From Amblyornis subalaris (Eukaryota; Chordata; Aves; Passeriformes; Ptilonorhynchidae), in contig JACAXG010000075.1 in assembly GCA_018881555.1 (NCBI GenBank), forward strand, positions 3,702,477 through 3,766,476: a DNA stretch of 64,000 nucleotides. Reading direction: 5' to 3'. Shown here one piece after another: positions 1-12,000 of the stretch. The notes beneath the pieces were generated by a model. That model did not search any database. It worked only from the letters and a program-made list of their open reading frames with translations, and was not told where the DNA came from. The translations under genes were made by a program, and so were the position numbers. Within the stretch, counting starts at the first letter, position 1; every line of letters starts with the position of its first letter.

Positions 1-3000
1 ATGGGCATCTCAGGCGATGAGCAGAAAGCCTTCTGGCTCATCCTGGGGGCCATTTACCACCTGGGAGCCGCCGGGGCCACCAAAGGTAATGAGCTGGGAG
101 CCATTAACGAGGGGAGGTTTGGGACTGATGGATGTGAGAGATCCCAGAGCCGTCTCTGGCACCTCCCACCTTGCAAACTGTCCCCTCCAGTGCAGCTGAG
201 CCCTGGGGGGGGTGTGGGGGGGTGCTGTGTCGTCTGAGGGACAGTACCCTGCCACCCTGGGTGCTCTGGGCTTTGTTCCCATGGTTGGGGTTGTCTTGTT
301 AACTGGTTGGAATTGAACACCCCCAGACCCTGGGCTGGCGCCTGCCGGCTTGGGGGAGTGGGGGTCTGTCGGGCTGAGGGAATCAGCAGGGGGGGATGTC
401 CTCCATTCCCAGTGTAACATTTCTCCCTCCATCCTCCTCGCAGAACCACTGGCAGATGGAGCTGGTAATGGGAGTGGGGGGAGGCTCTGCTCTGGGGGGT
501 GCCACACAATGCTGGTTTGGGGGCTGAAATGGGGGCTTGGGATGCTGCTGGTGTGCTGGAACCAACCCTGACCATGGCTGGGTCCTGGCAGCCCCAAATT
601 TGCCTGCTGCTTGTGAGGACTGTCAGCCCTGCCTGTCGGCACCGTTGGTGGTGTGGAGCAGGGCTGCCCTGGCACACAGAGCTCACCGTGGATGTGAATC
701 TCCCACAGCACCAGCTTTGCTCTCTGGGGGGTGGCAAATTTGGCTTTGGGGGCTGCTCTTCTCCCCCTGTGGCTTTCTCTTTCACCTGTGATGCTGCATG
801 CTGGTGGGAGAGCTGGGGCATGGCACCCCCGAAATGGGCACCTGGAGCTGGTGGCTGCACCCAGGGAATTTGCAGCCCTGGGGGAAAAGATGNGTTGGGG
901 ATGAGGAGGGCGAGACCAGAGGAGTCTGGATGCACATTGTGGTGCAGGGCTGGCCTGTGGGGTGTTCTTGGGGTGCAGTGCTTCCCCATGGGGTGCTGTC
1001 AGGGCACTAGAGGGCAGCAGGGCCCCGCTGCAGCCACCATAGTGGGATGCTCAGACAGCTCCGGAGCCTCTTCATGGGGACGTGCTTGGGGGGGAACCCC
1101 AAATTCTGCTGTGGGAGGAGCATTGCCTCATCCTGCTCGGGGCGAGCATCCCACCCCCAGGTCTGCGCTGCTGCTGCTGCTGAAGCCTCGCCTGCATCTC
1201 GTGGACACTGGGGATACTCAGAGCTGGCTCAGTTGCACCAGCCCCCCANTTTCCTTGGCCCCAGACTGGATCCAACCGTGGCTCCCCAAGCACTCCCGAG
1301 CCGCTCCCCAACAGTGCCCATGGNGCGGGGGGCTCACAGGGCAGGGACCCCCAGGCTGGGTCACGGTGCCTCACTGCAGCGATGCCTGGGGAGGGGGCAG
1401 GCATGGCATGTGCGGGGCGTGGTGGGGGCGTGGTGGCAGGAGGGCGTCCCCGTGCCGTGGCAGTGCCGTTGTTTCTAACCCCTGTCTCTGTTCGCATGGT
1501 GCATGCTGCCCTTTGCAATGCAGACGCCGACGAAGGTAAAGTCCCGTTGTCCGCGCGTGTCTCTGGCTTCCCCCTCCCCCCTGCCACCGCCATCCCGTGT
1601 CCCTGTGTGTCACCATTAACCTGCTCCCCCCTGCCCCAGCATCTGTGCCTTTGTGTCTGTCCGGCTGCGTTGTGGCTGGGCTGCTCAGTGCGTGTCACCA
1701 GGCAGGGACGTGTCCCTGTGTGTGGGGTGGCTCAGAGTCCCAGGGGTTCCCGGATAGTAGTGGTGGCAAAGGGACCCCTCCTCTGCACCCCATGGTTTGG
1801 CTCCAGGCTCAGCCCTGTAGTGGCACAAAGCCGTTCACTCTCCGTCTCCCCTAGGCCCCAGACATGTTTGTCTCGTCAAACCCCAAAACGTGTGCTCCCA
1901 CCGTGCCCANCATCCCCAGCCTGCTCTGGGGGGCCCAGAGATCATCCCAGGCCTGTTTGGAAATGCTCCCCATTTTTGGGGGTGCCCTGGCTGGCTCTGA
2001 GCCCCCTTCTCCACCCTCCAGCTGGGAGGAAGCAGTTTGCACGNCACGAGTGGGCTCAGAAGGCCGCGTACCTGCTGGGCTGCAGCCTGGAGGAGCTCTC
2101 CTCTGCCATCTTCAAGCACCACCCCAAGGGCACCCTGCAGCGCTCCACCTCCTTCCGGCAGGGCCCAGATGAGTCTCCCCTGGGGGACAGTGGCACAGGT
2201 AGGGTGAGGTACAGGGGGGACGGTGGATGGCCTCGGGGGACGCTGAGCTGGGGACACTCAGGGTTGCCTTGGTCAGGTCCCAAGCTGACGGCGCTGGAGT
2301 GCCTGGAGGGCATGGCNGCTGGCTTGTACTCCGAGCTCTTCACCCTCCTCATCTCCCTCCTCAACAGGTACGTGCTGGGGCGGCTGGCAGGAGAGCTGGG
2401 GAGTGCCTGGCAGCACCCACTCACCCTGCCGTGTCCCCCTGTGCTCCCCCCAGGGCGCTGAAGTCGAGCCAGCACTCGGTGTGCTCGGTGACGGTGGTGG
2501 ACACCCCCGGGGCACAGAACCCCGAGCTGGCGGGGCAGAGCCGGGGGGCCACCTTCGAGGAGCTCTGCCACAACTACGCCCAGGAGCGCCTGCAGCAGCT
2601 CTTCCACCAGCGCACCTTTGCCCGCGAGCTGGAGCGATACAAGGAGGTACCAGGGACACCCAGGGCTGCCGTCGCCTCCTCCCCTCCTGCCCTCCCATAC
2701 CCACACAAACATCTCCTCTGTGTCCCCCCCCGATTTCTTCACAGTGGTCACTCTGGACCAGTCCAACCAAAGCAGCTCTGACACGATACCCAGTGCCCAG
2801 GGCTTTCCTCAGAGCTCCCATGCCAGCTGTGGAGCATGGCACGGGAGGACTGGGCTGGGAGGTGGTGGATTGGCTGTGGGTGGTGGTGGTGGTGGTCACT
2901 GCTGCAGCTCCATGTTGGCACTGACAGCCTGCAGAGATCCTTCCATGTGTCCTGGTCCCCCCTTAGCACACAGCATCACCCTAGACCCCATCGAGACCAA

Positions 3001-6000
3001 CACCCTGATAGGCTCCCAGTCCCTGTTGCTGCTACTCTGCAGTGTGGGCACTCACCTGCCTCTGTTCCCCCTCACCAGGAGAACATAGAGCTTACCCTGG
3101 CTGATGCTGAGCCCAGCTTCTCTGGCTCCGTGGCAGCTGTAGACCAGTCCTCACACCAGGCACTGGTAAGCACTCACNTCTCTTCCTTTCAGCCACATCA
3201 CGGCAGCAGGTGGGTGGTTTTTTGGCACTTTGATGGTAGTGAGGGGAAGGAAAGGGGCTGTCCCGAATGCATGGCCATGAGAGCACAGGTGCAAGTGTGT
3301 GTTCAGCCCACATCCCTGGTGCATCCCCCAGCACNGTTTCCCCTCTTGCCCTTGGGAGCTGCCTGTGGGCAGGGAGCCTGGAGACTGTGTGTGATCCCTG
3401 GGGTGCTGCAGTCCCCAAGGTGCTCAGGTGCCCAGGATGCTCTGGTCCCCAAGGTGCTCAGCTCNCCAGAGTACCTGGGTCCCCAAGGTTCTCCAGTCCC
3501 TGGGGTCCTCCTGTCCCTGCTGGAGGAGGCTGCAGAGACCAGAGGGGCTGCTGGCACCCTCCCTGTGCCTACAAGTGCCTGAGCACTGCATTTCCCACCT
3601 CAGTGAGATGCTCTGCCAGAGTGTCCCGTATGGGCTCTTTCCCTGCTTGGTCTCCACTAAGCAGGAGCCCTCTGTCACGGCGTGATGTTGCGTGCTCCCT
3701 GGGTGGTGTGGGTGCCCTGTGTGACCCCATGTCCCTGCCCTGGGGGAGACCANTGTGCCAGACTGGCTGCCAGCGTGGTGACCCTGCAGGTCCGGTCTCT
3801 GGCCCGCACGGACGAGGCNCGGGGGCTGCTGTGGCTGCTGGAGGAGGAGGCGCTGCAGCCGGGCGGCAACGAGGACACCTTGCTGGAGCGGCTCTTCTCC
3901 TACTACGGCCCCCAGGAAGGGGGCAAGAAAGGTATGGAGAGGGGCCTGACACCATGGGACATGTCCACTAGACCAGGAGGAGGCTCTCCAGTGGAAGGCG
4001 TCCCTGCCCATGGCAGGGGATTGGAATTAGACGATCTTTAGGGTGCCTTCCAACCCAAACCATTCTAGGATTCTGTGACACGTCCCTGTGAAGCACTGGT
4101 CCCCAGGGCCATGCCCAATGGTGCTGCATTTCCCCGCAGGGCACAACCCGCTGCTCCCCAGTGACAAGCCCCGACACTTCCTCCTGGGCCACAGCTCNGG
4201 GACCAACTGGGTGGAGTACGATGCCACGGGATGGCTCAACTACGTCAAGCACAACCCGGCCTCCCANAACGCCTCCGTCCTGCTGCAGGAGTCCCAGAAG
4301 TGAGCGGGGTCCTGGGGCGGGAGCATGGCAGTGGGGGAGAGGTGATGCTGGGGGGTGACATGCCGTCCGTGCCCCGCAGGAAGGTGATCAGCAGCCTGTT
4401 TGCCGGGCGCGGCGGGTCGGCGCTGGTGCTGTCGGGCTCGGTGGCGGGGCTGGAGGGCGGCTCCCAGCTGGCCCTGCGCCGGGCCACCAGCATGCGCAAG
4501 ACCTTCACCACCGGCGTGGCCGCCGTCAAGAAGAAATCCCTCTGCATCCAGATCAAGCTGCAAGTGGTGAGTGAGGGGATGCCAAGAGGGGTCTGGTGCA
4601 TCTGGGGCATCGCTGCACATCACNGCTGCACGTCACCGCTCACCCCGCTCTGCCCTGCCCGCAGGACGCCCTCATCGACAGCATCAAGAAGTCCAAGCTC
4701 CACTTTGTGCACTGCTTCCTGCCCAAGGCGGGGGGCGGCGGGGACCCCCAGGCGGTGCCATCCCGGCGGGTGAGCGGCAGCGAGCTGGAGCTGCCGGCGG
4801 AGCACTGCGAGGCCGGGCTCATGCAGCTGGACGTGCCCCTCCTGCGCGCACAGCTCCGCGGCTCCCGCCTGCTCGANGCCCTCCGCATGTACCGCCAAGG
4901 TGAGCCGCGGCACCCGCACCAGGGCATGGATGCCGTGGAGGTCCTGGCTGTGTCTCCTCGCTGGAGAGCCAGAGATCCCTGGGAATCCCCTTCAGCACCC
5001 GCCCTTGCTCTGAACCCTGAAGCCTCCTTGCGTCTCCCCAGGGCAGTCCTGTCCCTGTCCCCCCTCCCCTGCGGGGCCGTTATCTGCACTGGGGACAGGC
5101 ATGGCCTTAATTGGGTGTCTCCACTGGTGCCGCTGGTTCCTGGCAGCAATCCCATTGGCATCCAGCCCCNGTCCCACTGGAACGAGGGCCTCTGGGTTGT
5201 GCTCAGCGAAGCATTTATCGATACGTGGGCNGGCCGGCAACCTGGCCGAGGGTTTATTGCTTGGAGGCCGGACCTTTCCTGCCGTGATTAGAAATCAATG
5301 CCACCTGCACACCTCCTGGATCGATGGCCGTGGCCAGCCGCCCGTGCCGGGGTCAACATTCCCTGTCAATATCTCATCGTTAATTAAGATATGGAGGCTC
5401 AGTGCTGGAGCCTGATGCGGGAGTTGGCTGTGGCTCAGAGTGGAGCCGNAGCAGGACTTGCGCAGGCAACATGTGTCCCTGCTCTCCCCCCGAGGAGAGA
5501 TCTGGCCACTTTCTCCTCAGACCCCNGCCAAAATTGCTGGAGAACACAGCCAAGGAAAACCTCTCAGGGAGGCTCAGGGCATTCTAGCTATGCCTGACCT
5601 CATGGGGAGCTTGTGTCATGTGGGGTGACCCCATCAGCTCTCCCAAAAGATGAGCCCCAGCATGTCAGAGCACATGGGGCTGTCCCTGGCCATCCCCCAG
5701 ATGTCCTGGCTGCCCACACAGCCCCATCTCCCTTGCTCCCCCAGGTTACCCCGACCACATGGTGTTTGCGGAGTTCAGGCGGCGCTTTGATGTCCTGGCC
5801 CCACACCTGACCAAGAAGCACGGGCGCAACTACATCGTGGTGGATGAGAAGAGGGTATGTGCCCCATGTCAGGGCCAGTGCTTTGATCTGGGGTCCCCTG
5901 CACCCCGGAGTGCCTGGCCCTGACACCTCTCTCCCCACAGGCGGTGGAGGAGCTCCTGGAGTCACTGGACCTGGAGAAGAGCAGCTACCACATGGGCTTG

Positions 6001-6006
6001 AGCCGG
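1..6006 (+). CDS. MYO18A: MYO18A: second half of the motor domain
   Basis: Twelve exons encode the lower motor domain, from [11 protein letters not shown] through converter-like sequence ([13 protein letters not shown], exon 5745-5854) to GLSR at 6006. The region that is switch II in active myosins (DIxGFE) reads DTPGAQ here (2500-2517). The stretch equivalent to the reactive-thiol helix reads [15 protein letters not shown] across the 4899/5745 junction and lacks the usual cysteine. Family knowledge: MYO18A binds actin but has little or no actin-activated ATPase, which fits these losses. Five codons in this block carry an undetermined third base (2044, 2317, 3819, 4198, 4267) and a sixth is at 4877. 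I infer a structural tether rather than a working motor. Confidence 0.93.
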
Positions 6007-9000
6007 GTACGGCGCCCGACCCTGGGTGTGGGTTGTGGGCAGGGCTGTGCGTCATGGCACGGTGGGACAGCAAAAGGGCAGCACTGTTCGCTCCCACCCA
6101 CGGCATTCCTNGTGCCTGGGGAATAAAACCCCACGGTGGGACAGGACCAGTGGCTGTGGAGGGGAGAGACACATCTCCACCGGCAGGAGGGTGGCACGGC
6201 GTGGCCGGAGGGATGCCGGCACCCATCGCCATCCTGCTCCCCTCCCGCAGGTGTTTTTCCGGGCTGGATCTCTGGCCAGGCTGGAGGAGCAGCGGGACAC
6301 GCAGACCAGCAGGAACATCACCCTTTTCCAGGCGGCGTGCAGGGGCTTCCTGGCACGGCAGCACTTCAAGAAGAGAAAGGTTCGTCCCAGCCACTCTCCC
6401 CTCCCCGCTCTGCTGCACAATTTCGCCTAAAATGGGCAGCGCAGCCTTTCTGCGCCTCCTGGGCCAGCACCTCCTCCTCCCGCCTCCCCCGGAGCCGTGG
6501 GGGGCCAGGGGGAACCGGGGGGCCAGGGGGAACCGGCAGGGAGGCTGCTGGGCATCGCCGGGGAAGGATGAAGCGACGCTTCGGCTCCTACTTTTATCAT
6601 TAGAGAAGGTGTAAAGTAGGCATCTCGCAGTGCCTCGCCTTCCCGGGATTTAGAGGGGCTGGAGAGGATCAAACAGCAGATTTGCTGGTGCAATTAGCTC
6701 AAATGCTAATGAAGGGGAGCATGCCAGGGNGCTGGCAGGGGTGCTGAGCACCCACCCCGCCCACTTTGCCCTGCTGGCGGCACCCTGTGCTGACCCCATA
6801 CCCCATGCTGACCCCGTGCCCTGCACAGATCCAGGATTTGGCCATCCGGTGCGTGCAGAAGAACATCAAGAAGAACAAAGGGGTGAAGGACTGGCCCTGG
6901 TGGAAGCTCTTCACCACTGTGCGGCCCCTCATCGAGGTGCAGCTCACCGAGGACCAGATNCGGGGCAAAGACGTGGGTATCTGTGCCGGGAAATGCTGGA
7001 TGGAGCAGGGAGGGCTTAGGGGAGCATTGGTCTGGGCAGGGCACCGCAGTGGGGTGGGATGCAGGACTCCATGGTGGGGTCAGACGCAGGATCCTGCAGT
7101 GGGGTGGGGTGAGGATCCTGCAGTGGGGTGGGAAGCAGAACTCAGGCAAGGGTGGCATGCAGGATCCTGTAGTGAATTGGGATACAGGATCCCACAGTGG
7201 GGTGGGATGCAGGAGCCCACGATGGGGTGAGATGCAGGACCACGTCTGCCCGCGCCCCGTCAGCNCCAGGCTCGAATTGCTCCCTAATTTGCGAATCAGC
7301 ATGTCATTAGCATCCCAAGAGCCGGCTGTTGCTTGAGCCCAATTACAAGCGTGGAGAATGGAAATGAAACCGTGTGTGCCGAGAGGCAAATGCGGGGGCT
7401 CCGCTCGCACTGGCAACCAGACACTGGTGCACCCGCCGAGCACGGAGCTGCTGCCTGGCTCAGCTTTCACTACGACCTGGGGACAGGCACCTGGGTGGGG
7501 GCACCTGGGCCCCCTGCTGCCCCCCCAGACTGTGCTGGGACCAGAGGAAGGGAGAGGAAGATGCTGGCAGCCAGACATGCCTCCACAGCACTGGCTGGTC
7601 TCTGGGCATTCTGGTAGGCCCCCTCNCTCCCCACCTGGGCTGGGTACACCCAAACCCTTCAGCAAGCTGCTGATGGGTGGATTTGCTCCCACCCCCTCTC
7701 CCAGGGGATGCGGGGACCCCTCTTCAGCTTTTCTGGGACTGCCTGGCATTTCGACACCATTTATGGGGTTGGAGTCGGCACGACGGCGGAGCGGGTTGGG
7801 GAAAGTCCCTGCCCAGCCCTTGGCAGGGGAGAGCAGCCCCGGGGAGCCCCCACCCTGCCCATCCTCCGCTAGGGGGGGTGCTGGGGAGGGGCAGAGAGCT
7901 GCCAGCCTCCTACCCGCCAACCTCTTCCCTGCGCCTGCCCCCTCCCTCACCGCCCGCTCTGTTGCAGGAAGAGATCCAGCAGCTGAAGAGCAAACTCGAG
8001 AAGGTGGAGAAGGAGCGTAACGAGCTGCGGCTCAACAGCGACCGCCTGGAGAGCAGGGTAGGTCCTTGCCCGTGCCGGGAAGGGTTATGGTGCTGTGCCA
8101 GCCTGCCCCAGCCCACGGCCCCGTTCCCCCTGCCGCCCCCAGATCACAGAGCTGACGTCGGAGCTGACGGACGAGCGGAACACCGGCGAGTCAGCCTCCC
8201 AGCTGCTGGACGCCGAGACAGCCGAGAGGCTGCGGGCTGAGAAGGAGATGAAGGACCTACAGGTACATGTGCCTCTCCCCAGCCTTGCAGCATCTCCTGT
8301 TCCCCCCANCACTCACCACGGCCGTGTTCCCTCCCAGGCCAAGTACGATGCCCTGAAGAAGCAGATGGAGTCGATGGAGATGGAGGTGATGGAGGCTCGG
8401 CTCATCCGGGCGGCTGAGCTCAACGGGGAGCTCGATGATGATGATTCTGGTACTGTCCTGCCTCCAGTGCTGGCTGCTGGCACACTCTGAGTGTTCCCCT
8501 TTCCCCATGCCACCNCCACAGCCCCTTGGTGACCCCATTTCCCCACACAGGTGGCGAATGGCGGCTGAAATACGAGCGGGCGGTGCGGGAGATCGACTTC
8601 ACCAAGAAACGGCTGCAGCAGGAGCTGGAGGACAAGCTGGAGGTGGAGCAGCAGNGCAAGAGGCAGCTGGAGCGGAAGGTGAGTGGGGCTCGGCCCTGGG
8701 GACTCCCTGGTCCCCTCAGCGTGGCCAGGATGGCAGGGACGTGGTGGCATCCCTGACCCCTCCCCAACCTGCCCGGTCCTGCCNGCAGCTGGCGGACCTT
8801 CAGGCGGACAGTGAGGAGAGCCAGCGGGCGCTGCAGCAGCTGAAGAAGAAGTGCCAGCGCCTGGCTGCGGAGCTGCAGGACACCAAGCTGCACCTCGAGG
8901 GACAGCAGGGGCGCAACCATGACCTGGAGAAGAAGCAGCGGAGGTGGGGACCGTGCGCTGGCAGCGGGGGTGGACATTGGGGGACACGCCTCTGGCAAAG

Positions 9001-12000
9001 TGGCATTTCCATTTTAGCAGGGATTTGGGCACCTCACCAGCTCCTACTTGGCTGAGGTGTCTCCAGCGGGATGGGTTTGCCTGAGATGGATGTGTTTGTT
9101 GTGGGGGGGCATCCCCATGCCCTTTTGAGGGACATGGAGCTGAGTGATCCCCCTTGTGGGGTCATGCCCCGTGNTGGAGGCTGCTAGTGCCGTGTTTCTC
9201 CGCTCGGCATGCGCTGCCATCCCGTCCCCTCTCCCAGCCCCAAAGTTTGCTAACGTTATTAAGCAGCAGGGACGCTTTCATCTCATTATGGTAATGATCG
9301 CACACACAAATACAGCGAGAGAATCCAATCTAATTAATTTCAATTTCCGCGGATTGGAGTCTGTGCTAATGCAGCTGTTTATTACCCAGCGTGAGGAAAA
9401 ATGGGGATTAGCTGCCGAGGTGTTTAACGCAGGTCACAAACTCAAGCACAGGGTTGTTTTCCAAGCCCCAAAGGCAGTGATTTTGGAGCAAAGCCGGCTG
9501 ATCCCATCCCAGGGGCGCTGGGAGAGGCTGCCACGGTNCTGCCTGGCTACAGGCTGTGCTGAGCACTCCCCCACCAGGGGCTTGTGTCCCCTCTGGGGGG
9601 TCACATGTCCCCTCCGGGAATGGGACTGGTGCCACGTCATGTGGAGCCCCAGCACTGGGATGCAGCTGTGGGAGCCGAGCTGCTGCAAGAGCCCATCTCA
9701 CCTGGAGACCCCTCCATGTCCTGCTTGGACGGTTTGGTGTCCCCGGCTGCCTCCATGTAGCCAAGCCCCTGCCACTGACAGCCACAGTCCCACTGGCACC
9801 TGTTGGCCCTGCAGAACAGGTGAGGTGCTGCTGTGGTCAGTGCTGTGGTCACTGTGCTCCCCATTAGCGCAGAGTGAAGGCGTGGGGAGGAGTTTCTCCG
9901 AGTGACTCGGCTCCGTCGTGCTGGCAATTAAAGACTCATCAGCAGCGTGTTTCCAACAAGCACTCAGTGGCACACGGCCCTTCCCAGGGCCTGCTGCCAT
10001 GGGAAGGGAATGCTGGGTGCAGCGCCCCTGGCACGGGGCTGAGGACTGGTGTCCCCAGGGTGCTGAGTGNTTGCCCCGCTCTCCCCGCGCAGGTTTGACA
10101 GCGAGCTCTCGCAGGCGCACGAGGAGGCGCAGCGGGAACGGCTGCAGCGGGAGAAGCTGAGCCGAGAGAAGGATGTGCTGGTGGCTGAGGTCTTTGGCCT
10201 CAAGCAGCTGCTGGAGGTGAGTGGCCCCCGGCCCCCTCCCCGGTCTGCCAACCACTGGCTGCTCCAGGCTGATGGTGATCCTGTCTCTCACAGGACAANG
10301 ACTCGGACATCGCAGGGCTGACGCAGAAGGCGGAGGCGCTGGAGGCAGAGCTGCAGGACATCTCCTCCCAGGAGTCAAAGGACGAAGCCTCCCTGGCCAA
10401 GGTGAAGAAACAGCTGAGGGACCTGGAGGCGAAGGTCAAAGACCAGGAGGAGGAACTGGATGAGCAGGCTGGGACCATCCAGATGCTGGAGCAGGTACAG
10501 CGGGGAGGGGCAAGGTTTCTGGGTGGGGTGGTTTCATGCAGGGCTGTTATTACCTGGGCGGGCTTGCCTGGGAAGAGGAGGCGGTCGCCCTGAGCCCGGC
10601 GTCAGGCCAGGCATCGCAGCGGCCGACACGGCTCCCGGCCCTCCATGCCATGGCCCAGCAGGTCACCATGGGGCGGGCAACCCAGCTGGCCTCAGACCGG
10701 GGGGCTTTCAGGGTGAGTGGTGCCTGGACAGTGGCGTGGAGGGGTCCCCCTGTCCCCTTCGCTCTGACAACATCCCCACCGTTTGCAGGCGAAGCTGCGG
10801 CTGGAGATGGAGATGGAGCGGCTGCGGCAGACCCACGCCAAGGAGGTGGAGAGCCGTGATGAAGAGGTGGAGGAGATCCGGCAGTCATGCCAGAAGAAGG
10901 TAGGACTCAGCTGCAGCCCCTCTGCACGGGAGGGCCTGGGATGCATCCCCATGCCCTGGCCGGGTGCTGGGAGCTGCCAGCCGGGCACCGTCACGCAGCA
11001 CCCGGCTCCCACGCAGCCGACCACAGCCCGGCTCCACCGGCCCGGCGGGTCCGACCAGTCCTTCTGCTGCCCGGGCCAGCGCACGCCGGGCTTTGCGCCT
11101 CTGGTTGCGCAAACACACGGCCAGTGGGGTCACCCGGTGTCCCCGCTGTGTGGGGATGCACGAGGAGGGGGGATCATGACCCCTCCCTGCCGCCCTGACT
11201 GGCTGCCCCCTGGCTGTCCCCCAGCTGAAGCAGATGGAGGTGCAGCTGGAGGAGGAGTACGAGGACAAGCAGAAGGTGCTGAGAGAGAAGCGGGAGCTGG
11301 AGAGCAAGTTATCTGCTGTCAGCGAGCAGGTGGGGTGAAGGGCAGCTGGGCACAGGCCTTGCTTTGGGGACCCCGAAGCGGCCGTGGTGGGGTGGACACC
11401 CTTCCAGCGTGGAGCCCTGGCACGGTTCCCCCTGCCACAGGCCAACCAGCGGGACTTTGAGACGGAAAAGCGCCTGCGCCGGGACCTGAAGAGAACGAAG
11501 GCACTGCTGGCTGATGCTCAGATCATGCTGGACCACCTGAAGAACAATGCACCCAGCAAGAGGGAGATCACCCAGCTCAAGAACCAGGTGTGCATCCAGA
11601 CCCCTCCCAAACCACAGCCTTTGAGGGACATGGGGTGTCCCTGTTCCCTGGCCGGGTGCTGAGCTATGTCCCTGCAGCTGGAGGAGTCAGAGTTCACCTG
11701 CGCCGCCGCCGTCAAGGCCCGCAAATCCATGGAGGTGGAGATCGAGGACCTCCACCTGCAGATCGACGACCTCGCCAAGGCCAAGGCAGCGGTGAGTGGT
11801 TTTGGGGTGCAATGCTCCATGGTGGGACCATGCCCCATCTGCACCCAGGCAGGCAGGGTGACCCCAGGCTGTTTGGGGTGGGTTTGGGGGTCAGTGCCCC
11901 ACTCCTGGAATGCAGTGGGAGACACGTGTGGCTCCCTACAGCTGGAGGAGCAGCTGAGTCGGCTGCAGCGGGAAAAGAACGAGGTGCAGAGTCGGCTGGA

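Noticed and set aside
499..1539. Plus-strand 346-codon open frame in the first MYO18A intron
   Set aside because: It is interrupted by undetermined bases, has no recognisable domain and lies within a well-supported GT-AG intron. GC-rich chance frame.
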